Part shown: positions 7,876-16,765 of the stretch, in pieces
Numbering within the stretch: the stretch's first letter is position 1
How the letters are laid out: each line of letters begins with the position of its first letter
Origin: Candidatus Bariatricus faecipullorum
GTDB taxonomy: Bacteria > Bacillota > Clostridia > Lachnospirales > Lachnospiraceae
DNA: 64,000 nucleotides
Assembly (NCBI GenBank): GCA_019118525.1
Contig: DWYV01000050.1
Coordinates: 1-64,000, forward strand
Direction: 5' to 3'
Notes under the pieces: model-generated
The model's database searches: none
What the model saw: the letters and a program-made list of their open reading frames with translations, nothing else
What the model was told of the DNA's origin: nothing
Translations under genes and position numbers: made by a program

Positions 7876-9235
7876 ACTGCGGACTTTTCTGACAATACTG
7901 GGGGTTGTCATCGGAACCGCATCTATTGTGGTCATGATTTCCCTGGGACTGGGGCTTCAGCAGTCCATGTATGATGAAGTGGAACAGTCGGGCGGACTGA
8001 CCACCCTGACCGTATCCGGACAGACTGCCGGGGAAGGAATGGCCTATTATTATTCAGGAAGTGAGACGGAGGAGTCCACAAAATATATCACCGATGATAC
8101 GGTGAAAGAATTTTCCCAGATTCCCCATGTAAAGCTGGCGGCGCCGGTTTACAATATGAGCGCCTATCTGCTGAAAGGGAAATACACCGGTTATCTCCAG
8201 ATTGTGGCAACCACACGGGAAGCCCTGGAAAATATGAATATTGAACTGCGCCCGGGAGGCAGTCTGCCCCGGGAAAACAGCAGTACCCTGGAATTTGTCT
8301 ACGGCAACGGCCTTCTGACCCAGTTTTACGAAAAAAACTCAGGGCGGGGCTACTGGGAAACCGGGGAACTGCCGGACATTGACCTGGAACACGACAATAT
8401 GTTTCTGATTCTGAATACAACGGCCTATGACAACGCCCAGAGCGGGCAGAATCCTTCGGATACGGAGTCCGGTACGGGAGAGAACAGCCAGAAGCCTCAG
8501 ACTGCAAAAAAGTATGTGGTGCAGGCAAGCGGAGTGGTAAGCGGAGACGCGGACAGCTATAATACCCATTACTACAATGCTTACTGTGACATTGAGACCC
8601 TGAAAACGGTTCTGAAACGGGAATTTGCCGGAAGCGCAATTCCGGGACAGCCGGTTACGAAAACGGGAAAACCTTACCGGTTTTTCGCATACAGCAGCGC
8701 CACAGTAAAAGTGGATGAACTGGACAACGTGGAGGAAGTGTCTTCCATGCTGAGAAGTATGGGGTATAACGTACAGAGCAATATCGAATACATGGAGAGC
8801 ATGAAGAGCCAGTTTGCCATTGTGCAGGCAGTACTGGGCGGTATCGGCGCGGTCTCTCTCCTTGTGGCGGCTATCGGGATTGCCAATACGATGATGATGT
8901 CCATTTACGAGCGGACGAAAGAAATCGGTGTAATGAAAGTGCTGGGATGCAGCCTGAAAAATATCCGGCAGATGTTTTTGCTGGAGGCGGGATTCATCGG
9001 CTTTCTGGGGGGAGTTATCGGAAATATTCTAAGCTTTATTATTTCCGGAGCAGTGAATGTTGTCACCGGAACCATGGGGTCCTCCATGGGGCTTACCAGC
9101 AGTATTTCCTACATCCCTTTCTGGCTGGTGCTGGTTTCCCTGGGATTTGCCATTCTGGTGGGAATGGCGGCGGGATATTTTCCGGCCAGACGGGCCATGA
9201 GGCTTAGTCCGCTGGCGGCCATTCGGAATGAATGA
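7823..9235 (+). CDS. ABC transporter permease, MacB/FtsX type
   Basis: Protein of 470 residues with MacB topology: one N-terminal span (about 20-42, after KRRKLRTFLTILGVVIGTAS), a large extracytoplasmic domain, and three C-terminal spans starting near AVLGGIGAVSLLVAAIGIANTM. The ERTKEIGVMKVLG motif that couples to the ATPase is intact. The start lies 53 bp inside the preceding gene in another frame, behind GAAGAGGAGGAAATG. Such systems typically export peptides or lipids or sense envelope stress; nothing here fixes the substrate. Confidence 0.92.
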   Translation: MNLTDLLKMSLGNLKRRKLRTFLTILGVVIGTASIVVMISLGLGLQQSMYDEVEQSGGLTTLTVSGQTAGEGMAYYYSGSETEESTKYITDDTVKEFSQIPHVKLAAPVYNMSAYLLKGKYTGYLQIVATTREALENMNIELRPGGSLPRENSSTLEFVYGNGLLTQFYEKNSGRGYWETGELPDIDLEHDNMFLILNTTAYDNAQSGQNPSDTESGTGENSQKPQTAKKYVVQASGVVSGDADSYNTHYYNAYCDIETLKTVLKREFAGSAIPGQPVTKTGKPYRFFAYSSATVKVDELDNVEEVSSMLRSMGYNVQSNIEYMESMKSQFAIVQAVLGGIGAVSLLVAAIGIANTMMMSIYERTKEIGVMKVLGCSLKNIRQMFLLEAGFIGFLGGVIGNILSFIISGAVNVVTGTMGSSMGLTSSISYIPFWLVLVSLGFAILVGMAAGYFPARRAMRLSPLAAIRNE

Positions 9236-9279
9236 CGGGGAAAGCGGTTCCTTTGTCCGGCTACGGGCTGGTATTATCA

Positions 9280-9335
9280 GAATTGTTCCAGAATTGTATA
9301 CGGGGACGGGTACAGGCCGGCCTGTACCCGTCCCC
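9280..9335 (+). repeat. Dispersed palindromic repeat, copy B
   Basis: Perfect 34-bp inverted repeat at 9302-9335 (outer arm GGGGACGGGTAC, inner AGGCC). It is preceded by GAATTGT at 9280-9286 and again at 9291-9297, starts 11 bp apart. It lies between two convergent genes and has no U-tract, so a plain terminator does not explain it. Confidence 0.92.
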
Positions 9336-9343
9336 AATGGTAT

Positions 9344-9610
9344 CTAATCCTCCTCTATCACCTGAATCTCCAGGAAATCGAAATCAATACTGTCGATGAA
9401 GCTGTCCTGATAGAATCTGGTCCGGGAATGGCGTTTAAACTCGTTAATTGTGGAGTCCAGCCAGATGGGTTTGCTCAAATCAAAGGCATAGCAGATTTCG
9501 TCCAGGGCATGAAAGATTTTATGCGTCCTGGTATCGCTGCTGTCATCGCACACGGTCATGTCTTTTACCATATGATTATCTTTAAAGGTTTTTGCCCATA
9601 AACGGAACAT
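9344..9610 (-). CDS. Small conserved-looking hypothetical protein
   Basis: Soluble, acidic protein of 88 residues (start MFRLWAKTFKD). ATG at 9610 is preceded on this strand by GAAGGAGGAAATGCC, a strong ribosome binding site. The frame could be opened further upstream, but without such support. No catalytic motif, membrane segment or zinc site is visible. Family unknown to me. It is monocistronic, convergent with the permease and divergent from the glucosaminidase gene. Confidence 0.75.
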   Translation of the reverse strand: MFRLWAKTFKDNHMVKDMTVCDDSSDTRTHKIFHALDEICYAFDLSKPIWLDSTINEFKRHSRTRFYQDSFIDSIDFDFLEIQVIEED

Positions 9611-9676
9611 GGCATTTCCTCCTTCCTCATAGAGCGAGTATAGCATTGGAAAAAAGGAATGTAAATAAGCAGATTT

Positions 9677-9706
9677 ATTTTCCTGACCTGGAAAATTTGT
9701 TATAAT
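9677..9706. promoter_or_regulatory. Palindrome next to a -10 box, divergent region
   Basis: ATTTTCC-6 nt-GGAAAAT is a perfect inverted repeat (9677-9696) just upstream of TATAAT (9701-9706), which points toward the glucosaminidase gene. The placement over the spacer suggests a repressor operator. No repressor gene is adjacent. Confidence 0.45.
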
Positions 9707-9782
9707 AGCATAGATGAAAACAGAATAGGTATAATGTAAAGACCGGACCGGGGATGCCGGGAAAAAGCAGGAGAGGCAGGAC

Positions 9783-10607
9783 ATGTTGGAAAACTGGATG
9801 ATACAGAAGGACTGGATAAGGCATGCGGTAAAAAGCGGCTATGTCATGGTGTTTGCGGCCGTCCTTGCGGCAGGAGCCCGGGGGAACCTGGTGCAGCCGG
9901 CAGGGCCGGGACAGCCGGCAGGGCAGGAAGCCGGCGCCGCCTGGGCGGAGACGGCGGGAATGGCGTCTCTGACGGCAGGGGAGACTCTGGCAGAAGAGAC
10001 TGCCGGTCTGACGGTGAACGGGCAGGACAGCCACATGGCAGAGATTCTTGCCATAGAAGCGGCCATTGTTCCGGGACAGTATCCTATCATGGGCGAGAGC
10101 AGTATTCAGGTGCAGCAGATGACGGACTATTTCCAGACAGGAGGCGTGCCCTATCCGGCCAGTGAGCTGGGAGAGGGAGGGGCTCCGGATATTGAAACCT
10201 TCTGCCGGATTTATTATGAAGAGGCGTCGGCGGAAGGAGTCCGGCCGGAGGTGGCCTTCGCCCAGACAATGAAAGAAACGGGATTTCTGCAGTACGGCGG
10301 GGACGCTTCCATTACCCAGTACAATTTTGCGGGCCTGGGAACGACAGGCGGCGGCGTGCCGGGAAACAGTTATCCCGATGTGCGGACCGGCGTGCGGGCC
10401 CAGATACAGCATTTGAAGGCTTACGCCACGGAGGAGGCACTGAACGGCGCCTGCGTGGACGACCGGTACGGTTACGTGACAAAAGGATGCGCGCCCTACG
10501 TGGAATGGCTGGGGCAGAAGGAGAATCCCCAGGGGTACGGATGGGCCACGGGGGAAAATTACGGATATGATATTGTAGAAATGATTCACAGCATGCGGGG
10601 GCTTTAG
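9783..10607 (+). CDS. N-acetylglucosaminidase-like peptidoglycan hydrolase
   Basis: Protein of 274 residues with a hydrophobic N-terminal segment (about 18-34), an Ala/Gly/Pro-rich stretch to residue 100, and a glucosaminidase (lysozyme-like) domain at about 135-274. The probable catalytic glutamate is Glu165 in FAQTMKETGFLQYGG, followed by NFAGLGTTG and the VRAQIQHLKAYA motif typical of LytG-type enzymes. It would act outside the membrane on cell-wall glycan. The nicotinamidase-like gene follows after 35 bp. Confidence 0.85.
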   Translation: MLENWMIQKDWIRHAVKSGYVMVFAAVLAAGARGNLVQPAGPGQPAGQEAGAAWAETAGMASLTAGETLAEETAGLTVNGQDSHMAEILAIEAAIVPGQYPIMGESSIQVQQMTDYFQTGGVPYPASELGEGGAPDIETFCRIYYEEASAEGVRPEVAFAQTMKETGFLQYGGDASITQYNFAGLGTTGGGVPGNSYPDVRTGVRAQIQHLKAYATEEALNGACVDDRYGYVTKGCAPYVEWLGQKENPQGYGWATGENYGYDIVEMIHSMRGL

Positions 10608-10642
10608 AGCTTCCCGGAAGAAGGAAGAAGGAGTGACGACAG

Positions 10643-11179
10643 ATGGATAAGGAAAAACTGCTGATAGTAGTGGATATGCAGAAGGATTTTGTAGACGGCG
10701 CCCTGGGGACAAAGGAGGCAGTGGCGATTGTGCCGTCGGCAGTGGAAAAGGTAAAAAAAGAGAAAGAAAAAGGGACCAGTATCTGGTTTACCCGGGACAC
10801 CCATGGGGAGGATTATCTGCAGACCCAGGAAGGGGAGAAGCTTCCGGTGCCTCACTGTATCCGGGGAACCGCGGGCTGGGAGATTATCGAAGAACTTGCG
10901 CCTTATGTGGAGGCCGTAATCGACAAGCCGTCTTTTGGAAGCCTGGAGCTGGCCCGCAGGGTGTCCGAAGCCGGATACCGGGAAGTGGAACTCATCGGGC
11001 TGTGCACGGATATCTGCGTGGTATCCAACGCGCTGCTGATTAAGGCGGCAGCTCCGGAAGTCCGGGTATCTGTAGACGCGGACTGCTGTGCAGGCGTATC
11101 CCCCGCCACCCACGAAGCGGCCCTTCTGACTATGGAAACCTGCCAGGTAGAAGTAAAACGGGGAGAAAGCGAAGCATAA
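10643..11179 (+). CDS. pncA: Isochorismatase-family cysteine hydrolase, probable nicotinamidase
   Basis: Protein of 178 residues with the full family triad: Asp11 (VVDMQKDF), Lys95 (DKPSFGS) and Cys125 (GLCTDICVVS). Candidate metal ligands Asp52, His54 and His71 match nicotinamidases. It would convert nicotinamide to nicotinate for NAD salvage; other isochorismatase-fold amidases cannot be excluded. ATG 10643 follows GAAGGAGTGACGAC. The cobalamin adenosyltransferase gene begins 3 bp after its stop. Confidence 0.8.
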   Translation: MDKEKLLIVVDMQKDFVDGALGTKEAVAIVPSAVEKVKKEKEKGTSIWFTRDTHGEDYLQTQEGEKLPVPHCIRGTAGWEIIEELAPYVEAVIDKPSFGSLELARRVSEAGYREVELIGLCTDICVVSNALLIKAAAPEVRVSVDADCCAGVSPATHEAALLTMETCQVEVKRGESEA

Positions 11180-11182
11180 AAG

Positions 11183-11707
11183 ATGAAAGAAAAAGGCTGT
11201 ATCCATATCTACTGCGGAGACGGAAAAGGGAAAACCACAGCGGCGGCAGGGCTTGCCCTCCGGGCGGCCGGAAATGGCCTTCGGGTGTATTTTGTGCAGT
11301 TTTTAAAGGATGGCACCTCGGGGGAAGCCGGGATACTGAAAACGCTCCCCGGCGTGGTCTGGGATGTGGGATTTCCTGTAAAAAAATTTACCTTTCAGAT
11401 GAATGAGGAAGAGCTGGAGCAGACCCGAAAAGCCTGCCGGAAACTTCTGGAACAGACGGCATCACGTCTGAAAGAATTTGACGTGGCCGTGCTGGATGAG
11501 GTGCTCTACGCCCTGCGGGCGGGCCTTCTGGAGGAAGGGGAGGTCCTGGAATTTCTGAAAAACCGGCCGGAATATACCGAGGTGGTTCTGACGGGGAATT
11601 ATCTGACGTCTGCGCTGGAAGACGCGGCAGATTATGTTACGGAAATGAAAAAAATCCGGCATCCCTATGACAGGGGGACTGCTGCACGGAAGGGAATTGA
11701 GAGATAG
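11183..11707 (+). CDS. cobO: Cob(I)alamin/corrinoid adenosyltransferase, CobO/BtuR type
   Basis: Protein of 174 residues with the diagnostic P-loop GDGKGKTT (residues 12-19), VYFVQFLKDG, and a Walker-B-like FDVAVLDEVLYAL, ending with the family's NYLTSALEDAADYVTEMKKIRHPYDRG. It transfers the adenosyl group of ATP to corrinoids to make the coenzyme B12 form. No cobalamin biosynthesis genes or riboswitch lie nearby, so a salvage role is more likely. Start ATG 11183 overlaps no gene and sits after AAGCATAAAAG, a weak ribosome binding site, so translation may be coupled to the preceding gene. Confidence 0.93.
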   Translation: MKEKGCIHIYCGDGKGKTTAAAGLALRAAGNGLRVYFVQFLKDGTSGEAGILKTLPGVVWDVGFPVKKFTFQMNEEELEQTRKACRKLLEQTASRLKEFDVAVLDEVLYALRAGLLEEGEVLEFLKNRPEYTEVVLTGNYLTSALEDAADYVTEMKKIRHPYDRGTAARKGIER

Positions 11708-11737
11708 GAAGAGACGGTGAGAAAACAGAAGCGGTAC

Positions 11738-11767
11738 TTGCCAGTAAAAGGGGGGGCATGTTATACT
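11738..11767 (+). promoter_or_regulatory. Sigma-A type promoter for the alarmone synthetase
   Basis: TTGCCA (11738-11743) and TATACT (11762-11767), with an 18-bp spacer that includes a run of seven G. It is 32 bp before the ATG of the synthetase. Confidence 0.6.
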
Positions 11768-11799
11768 AAAAGAAGCAGTAAAAAAAGGGGAAAAGTTAT

Positions 11800-12501
11800 A
11801 TGCAGGAAGCAATTAAAAACTACGATGATGTGGACGACTGGAAAACCGTAATGTTTTTATATAACTCAGCCCTGAAGGAAGTGGGAACCAAGCTGGAAAT
11901 TCTGAACGATGAATTTCAGCATGTGCACAGGTATAATCCGATTGAGCACATTAAGACGCGAATCAAGACGCCGGAAAGCATCGTTAAGAAGCTGAAGCGG
12001 TACGGATACGAGACTTCCATAGAAAACATGGTCCGGTATGTCAATGACATTGCAGGCGTGCGGCTAATCTGTTCCTTTACCTCCGATATCTACCGGCTGG
12101 CGGAGATGATTGGAAACCAGAGCGACTTAAAGGTTCTTTCTATTAAGGATTACATAAAAAATCCGAAGGAAAGCGGATACAAGAGTTATCATATGCTGGT
12201 GTCTGTTCCGATATTTCTCTCGGACAGCGTGGTGGATACCAAAGTAGAGATTCAGATTCGGACCATTGCGATGGATTTCTGGGCCAGTCTGGAGCATAAG
12301 ATTTATTACAAGTTTGAAGGGAAGGCTCCGGAATATATCAGTAAAGAACTGAGGGAATGCGCGGAGATGGTCTCTGCGCTGGATGAGAAGATGCTCTCCC
12401 TGAACGAAGCGATTCTCTCCTGCATCCATCAGGAAGAGGAAGCAGAGAAAGAAAGGGAGAGGCTGAAGCAGGAAAATCCGGTTTTGGCAGGTTCACAGTA
12501 A
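11800..12501 (+). CDS. Small alarmone synthetase (RelA/SpoT synthetase domain only)
   Basis: Protein of 233 residues consisting of the (p)ppGpp synthetase fold without the HD hydrolase, TGS or ACT domains, like RelQ (YjbM). Motifs: RIKTPESIVKKLKRYG (substrate loop), VNDIAGVRLICSF, KESGYKSYHMLV and EIQIRTIAMDFWASLEHKIYYK. The C-terminal tail is Glu-rich and helical. It would make (p)ppGpp or pGpp from GTP/GDP and ATP in response to stress. It is monocistronic, with its own promoter and terminator. Confidence 0.92.
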   Translation: MQEAIKNYDDVDDWKTVMFLYNSALKEVGTKLEILNDEFQHVHRYNPIEHIKTRIKTPESIVKKLKRYGYETSIENMVRYVNDIAGVRLICSFTSDIYRLAEMIGNQSDLKVLSIKDYIKNPKESGYKSYHMLVSVPIFLSDSVVDTKVEIQIRTIAMDFWASLEHKIYYKFEGKAPEYISKELRECAEMVSALDEKMLSLNEAILSCIHQEEEAEKERERLKQENPVLAGSQ

Positions 12502-12513
12502 AAAGAAAATCAT

Positions 12514-12552
12514 AAAAAGACTGTTTTCGGAAACGAAAGCAGTCTTTTTTTC
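12514..12552 (+). terminator. Rho-independent terminator after the alarmone synthetase
   Basis: AAAAAGACTGTTTTCG pairs with CGAAAGCAGTCTTTTT (one G-U) around a GAAA tetraloop and ends in seven T. It separates the synthetase from the pst operon. Confidence 0.9.
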
Positions 12553-12563
12553 TGGAAAAGAAT

Positions 12564-12603
12564 TTTACATAGATTTAACAAACGGCAGATTTTGGATTTA
12601 ACA
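12564..12603 (+). promoter_or_regulatory. Pho-box-like hexamer array upstream of pstS
   Basis: TTTACA at 12564, TTAACA at 12575, a degenerate unit near 12586 and TTTAAC at 12597: direct repeats at 11-bp steps, the arrangement bound by PhoP-type regulators in Gram-positive bacteria. A possible -10 is TAAAAT at 12635. A PhoP/PhoR pair ends this operon, so autoregulation is likely. Confidence 0.65.
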
Positions 12604-12668
12604 AATACCCTGTATCATGCTCTTGTGACAAGGATAAAATAAAAAACAAAAACTGGAGGAAATCAATT

Positions 12669-13574
12669 ATGAAATTCAAAAAGTTTATGGCACTTGCACT
12701 TGTAGCAGCGATGACAGCAACACTTGCCGTAGGATGCGGCGGAAGCTCTGACGACAGCAGCGATTCCGGAAGCGACAGCGCTTCTTCCTGGGATTCTTCC
12801 AATGACATCTCTGTAATTTCCAGAGAGGATGGTTCCGGTACAAGAGGAGCTTTCGTAGAACTGTTCGAAATTGAAGAAGAGCAGGACGGCGAGAAGGTTG
12901 ATATGACAACTACCAATGCAAACATCACAAACAGCACCGAAGTTATGATGTCTTCCGTAGCAGGTGATGAGTATGCCATTGGATACGTATCTCTTGGTTC
13001 TCTTGGCGACAGCGTAAAAGCAGTCAGCATCGACGGCGCTGAAGCTACAGAAGAAAACATTGAGTCCGGTGACTACAAGATTTCCAGACCGTTTAACATT
13101 GCAACTCAGGCAGAAGTATCTGATGTGGCTCAGGATTTCATCAACTTCATTCTGAGTGAAGAAGGCCAGGCTGTTGTATCTGACAATGGATACATTCCGC
13201 TGAGCGATACCACTCCTTTTGAATCCAACGGAGCTACCGGTACCGTAACCGTTGCAGGTTCTTCTTCTGTAACACCGGTTATGGAAAAACTGGCAGAAGC
13301 ATACCAGGAAGTAAACAGTGGAGCGACTGTTGAAATCAACCAGAGCGACTCTACAACAGGTATGACCTCTGCTATCGATGGAATCTGTGACATCGGTATG
13401 GCTTCCCGTGAGCTGACAGAGGAAGAAGCTTCTCAGCTGACAGCTACTGTAATTGCCACAGACGGTATCGCAGTTATCGTAAACAATGCGAACCCGACAG
13501 ACGATTTAACAAGCGACCAGGTAAAATCTATCTTTACCGGTGAGACTGTAACATGGGATGAGATTGCTGAATAA
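12669..13574 (+). CDS. pstS: Phosphate-binding lipoprotein PstS, apparently circularly permuted
   Basis: Lipoprotein of 301 residues, lipobox LAVGC (Cys23), then a Ser/Asp linker to about residue 45. The phosphate-loop SREDGSGTRG, normally in the second half of PstS, is at 51-60. The loop GSSSVTP that normally starts the mature protein is at 197-203, followed by SDSTTGM (226-232) and MASREL (244-249). The C-terminus ends at VKSIFTGETVTWDEIAE, which in ordinary PstS precedes the SGT loop. The total length fits one binding domain, so this is a permutation and not two domains. It heads pstS-pstC-pstA-pstB-phoU. Codons here are typical of a highly expressed gene. Confidence 0.9.
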   Translation: MKFKKFMALALVAAMTATLAVGCGGSSDDSSDSGSDSASSWDSSNDISVISREDGSGTRGAFVELFEIEEEQDGEKVDMTTTNANITNSTEVMMSSVAGDEYAIGYVSLGSLGDSVKAVSIDGAEATEENIESGDYKISRPFNIATQAEVSDVAQDFINFILSEEGQAVVSDNGYIPLSDTTPFESNGATGTVTVAGSSSVTPVMEKLAEAYQEVNSGATVEINQSDSTTGMTSAIDGICDIGMASRELTEEEASQLTATVIATDGIAVIVNNANPTDDLTSDQVKSIFTGETVTWDEIAE

Positions 13575-13591
13575 TAATTGAGGGCAAGTGA

Positions 13592-14479
13592 ATGAAAGCA
13601 TGGAGTGAAAAATTCATGCGGGGTGTATTTGCGGTTGCCGCCTGTGCTTCGGTACTGGCGGTAGCCCTCATCTGTATATTTCTGTTTGCAAATGGAATCC
13701 CCGCAATGAAAGAAATTGGATTTCTGGATTTCCTGACAGGCGAAACCTGGAGACCGAACAATGATATTTACGGGATATTCCCGATGATTATGGGAAGTAT
13801 CTACGTCACGGCAGGTGCAATTATCGTAGGAGTTCCGATTGGAATTCTTACTTCTGTATTTATGGCGAGATACTGTCCGAAAAGAATATATCCGGTACTT
13901 AAGTCGGCCACAGAACTGCTGGCCGGAATTCCGTCCGTTATCTACGGATTCTTCGGACTGGTTGTAATGGTTCCCATGATTCGTAATTTCGGAAGAACGC
14001 TGCGGGATATGGGAATTATTGAAACCGCCGGAAACGGAAGCAGCATTCTGACCGCATCGCTTCTTCTGGGTATGATGATTCTGCCTACGATTATCGGTGT
14101 GACCGAGTCCGCTATCCGTGCCGTACCGGCTCAGTACTATGAAGGCGCCGTTGCGCTTGGGGCAACCAAGGAACGGGGCATTTTCCGTGTCATTATCCCG
14201 GCTGCCAAATCTGGTATTATAGCCGGAGTGGTTCTGGGAATCGGCCGGGCCATCGGCGAGACCATGGCAGTGATTATGATTGCCGGAAACCAGCCGAGAA
14301 TGGCCAGCAGTATTTTTGAAGGAGTCCGTACTCTGACTGCAAACATTGTAATTGAGATGGGATATGCGTCAGGTCTTCACAGGGAGGCGCTGATTGCCAC
14401 GGCAGTGGTACTGTTTGTATTTATTCTGATTATCAACTTCAGCGTGGCGCTGATTAACAGGAGGTCGGAACATGAGTAA
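13592..14479 (+). CDS. pstC: Phosphate ABC transporter permease PstC
   Basis: Membrane protein of 295 residues with about six spans and the binding-protein-dependent permease signature EGAVALGATKERGIFRVIIPAAKSGI. The segment LLAGIPSVIYGFFGL is typical of PstC/PstA. It pairs with PstA to form the phosphate channel. ATG 13592 lies 17 bp after pstS, and the 3' end overlaps pstA by 8 bp. Confidence 0.96.
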   Translation: MKAWSEKFMRGVFAVAACASVLAVALICIFLFANGIPAMKEIGFLDFLTGETWRPNNDIYGIFPMIMGSIYVTAGAIIVGVPIGILTSVFMARYCPKRIYPVLKSATELLAGIPSVIYGFFGLVVMVPMIRNFGRTLRDMGIIETAGNGSSILTASLLLGMMILPTIIGVTESAIRAVPAQYYEGAVALGATKERGIFRVIIPAAKSGIIAGVVLGIGRAIGETMAVIMIAGNQPRMASSIFEGVRTLTANIVIEMGYASGLHREALIATAVVLFVFILIINFSVALINRRSEHE

Positions 14480-15344
14480 AAAAACGAAACAGAAGCTGCT
14501 TTCCTATAAAAACGCGCCGCTTTCCGCGCTGATGGCCGGGCTGGTATATCTGGCCGCCATTGTGACATTCGCGGTTTTGATTTTCTTGATTATTTATATA
14601 CTGGTAAACGGAATTCCGTATATTACCCCGGATCTGTTTGCGCTGGAATATACGACGGAGAACGTTTCCCTGACGCCGGCGCTGATTAACACGATTATTA
14701 TGACGTTTCTTTCTCTTCTGATTGCAGTGCCGTTTGGAATTTTTTCTGCAATCTTTCTGGTAGAATATGCCAAAAGAGGAAACCGATTTGTGGAGGTTAT
14801 CCGGCTTACGACAGAGACGCTTTCCGGAATTCCTTCTATCGTATATGGTCTGTTCGGACTGCTGTTTTTTGTTACCGCGCTGGGATGGGGCATGTCTCTT
14901 CTGGCAGGTGCGTTTACTCTGGCAATCATGATTCTGCCGCTGATTATGCGCACCACAGAGGAAGCCCTGAAAGCTGTACCGGACAGTTACCGGGAAGGAA
15001 GTTTCGGTCTGGGAGCCGGAAAACTCCGTACGTTGTTCCGCATTGTACTGCCTTCCGCGGTGCCGGGAATTCTGGCTGGTGTAATTCTGGCAATCGGGCG
15101 TATTGTAGGTGAGACGGCAGCCCTGATGTATACCGCCGGAACGGTGGCCCAGATTCCAGACAGTGTTATGGGCTCCGGACGGACGCTGGCGCTTCACATG
15201 TACACGCTTTCCAGTGAGGGCCTGCATACAGACCAGGCCTATGCTACGGCAGTAATTCTGCTGATTCTGGTTATCGTGATTAACACAGTATCTGCACAGA
15301 TTGCGAAGAAAATTACGAAAGGAAACGGAAATGGAGAAAATTAA
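14472..15344 (+). CDS. pstA: Phosphate ABC transporter permease PstA
   Basis: Membrane protein of 290 residues with [18 protein letters not shown] and the coupling motif [27 protein letters not shown]. The N-terminal leader is basic and hydrophilic, as usual for PstA. The start lies inside the pstC end behind AACAGGAGGTCGGAAC. It overlaps pstB by 14 bp. Confidence 0.96.
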   Translation: MSKKTKQKLLSYKNAPLSALMAGLVYLAAIVTFAVLIFLIIYILVNGIPYITPDLFALEYTTENVSLTPALINTIIMTFLSLLIAVPFGIFSAIFLVEYAKRGNRFVEVIRLTTETLSGIPSIVYGLFGLLFFVTALGWGMSLLAGAFTLAIMILPLIMRTTEEALKAVPDSYREGSFGLGAGKLRTLFRIVLPSAVPGILAGVILAIGRIVGETAALMYTAGTVAQIPDSVMGSGRTLALHMYTLSSEGLHTDQAYATAVILLILVIVINTVSAQIAKKITKGNGNGEN

Positions 15345-16080
15345 AGTAAAGAATCTGGACTTATATTATGGTGATTTTAAAGCCCTGAAAAATGTAAATC
15401 TGGATATTGAGGCGAATAAAATTACCGCATTTATCGGACCCAGCGGATGTGGAAAATCTACACTGCTGAAATCTCTGAACAGAATGAATGACCTGGTAGA
15501 GGGCTGCAGAATCGAAGGAGATATCCTGCTGGACGGCGAGGATATTTACGGAAACATGGACGTGAATATGCTGAGAAAGCGTGTGGGAATGGTATTCCAG
15601 AAACCCAATCCGTTTCCGATGAGCATTTACGATAATATTGCGTTTGGTCCCAGAACTCACGGCGTGCGTTCCAAATCCAAACTGGATGACATCGTGGAGA
15701 AATCTCTGCGTGACGCCGCTATATGGGATGAGTGCAAAGACCGTCTGAAAAAAAGCGCCCTGGGTATGTCCGGCGGACAGCAGCAGAGACTGTGCATCGC
15801 CCGGGCACTGGCTGTTCAGCCGGAAGTACTTCTGATGGATGAGCCTACTTCTGCCCTGGACCCGATTTCTACATCCAAGATTGAAGACCTTGCTATGGAA
15901 CTGAAAAAAGATTATACTATTGTCATGGTTACACATAACATGCAGCAGGCAGTGCGTGTATCCGACAATACTGCATTTTTCCTTCTTGGGGAAGTCATTG
16001 AGTACAATGATACAGAAAAACTGTTCTCCATTCCTTCAGACAAGAGAACAGAAGATTATATTACAGGGAGGTTCGGCTAG
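15331..16080 (+). CDS. pstB: Phosphate ABC transporter ATP-binding protein PstB
   Basis: ATPase of 249 residues. Walker [10 protein letters not shown] begins at about residue 36, the signature is MSGGQQQR, Walker B is [16 protein letters not shown], and the H-loop is [28 protein letters not shown] is diagnostic for PstB. An in-frame start at 15301 exists, but ATG 15331 has AAAGGAAACGG before it and gives the standard N-terminus. phoU follows after one base. Confidence 0.97.
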   Translation: MEKIKVKNLDLYYGDFKALKNVNLDIEANKITAFIGPSGCGKSTLLKSLNRMNDLVEGCRIEGDILLDGEDIYGNMDVNMLRKRVGMVFQKPNPFPMSIYDNIAFGPRTHGVRSKSKLDDIVEKSLRDAAIWDECKDRLKKSALGMSGGQQQRLCIARALAVQPEVLLMDEPTSALDPISTSKIEDLAMELKKDYTIVMVTHNMQQAVRVSDNTAFFLLGEVIEYNDTEKLFSIPSDKRTEDYITGRFG

Positions 16081-16081
16081 G

Positions 16082-16738
16082 ATGAGAAATAAGTTTGACA
16101 GACAGCTCAGCAGACTGAATGAGATGCTGATTCACATGGGAGAACTCTGCGAGACTGCCATTGAAGAGGCCACAAAAGCTCTGGAAGAGGGCGACATGAA
16201 CCGGGCAAAAGCGGTGATTGCGGCAGATGAAGAGATTGACCAGATGGAGAAAGATATCGAAAGTCTCTGCCTGAAGCTTCTGCTTCAGCAGCAGCCGGTG
16301 GCAAGGGACCTGCGTCAGATTTCCGCAGCCTTAAAGATGATTACCGATATGGAGCGTATCGGAGACCAGACAGCCGATATCGCGGATATCGTTCTCGCGG
16401 CCAAGATTCCTTCCGATAAATATGTAAAGGATATCGGAAAAATGTCCGAGGCCGTGGCAAAAATGGTAAGAGACAGCGTTTCTGCCTATGTGCGCAAGGA
16501 CCTGGAGCAGGCCAGACAGGTGATGGACGCCGACGACGCCGTGGACGGTATGTTCGAAACCATCAAGTCCGAACTGGTACGTTTTATCGCGGAACACGAG
16601 GGCAAGGACGGCGAGATGGCCATGGACCTGATTATGATTACCAAATATCTGGAGCGTATTGGAGACCATGCCACAAACATTGCGGAGTGGGTAGAGTTTT
16701 CTATCACTGGCGTACATGCCGGAAACGAGCAGATTTAA
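16082..16738 (+). CDS. phoU: Phosphate signalling protein PhoU
   Basis: All-helical protein of 218 residues made of two PhoU repeats, each with the metal-binding motif ERIGDxxxxI: MERIGDQTADIAD near residue 85 and YLERIGDHATNIAEW near the C-terminus. PhoU links the Pst transporter to the PhoR kinase and represses the Pho response when phosphate is ample. The apparent frame extends upstream into pstB, but ATG 16082 follows GGGAGGTTCGGCTAGG and gives the normal size. Confidence 0.96.
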   Translation: MRNKFDRQLSRLNEMLIHMGELCETAIEEATKALEEGDMNRAKAVIAADEEIDQMEKDIESLCLKLLLQQQPVARDLRQISAALKMITDMERIGDQTADIADIVLAAKIPSDKYVKDIGKMSEAVAKMVRDSVSAYVRKDLEQARQVMDADDAVDGMFETIKSELVRFIAEHEGKDGEMAMDLIMITKYLERIGDHATNIAEWVEFSITGVHAGNEQI

Positions 16739-16765
16739 AATCCGGAGGGTGAGGAGAAGAGACCT

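Noticed and set aside
12669-13574. PstS as two tandem binding domains or a frame error
   Set aside because: The length fits a single domain and there is one copy of each phosphate loop; only the order differs.
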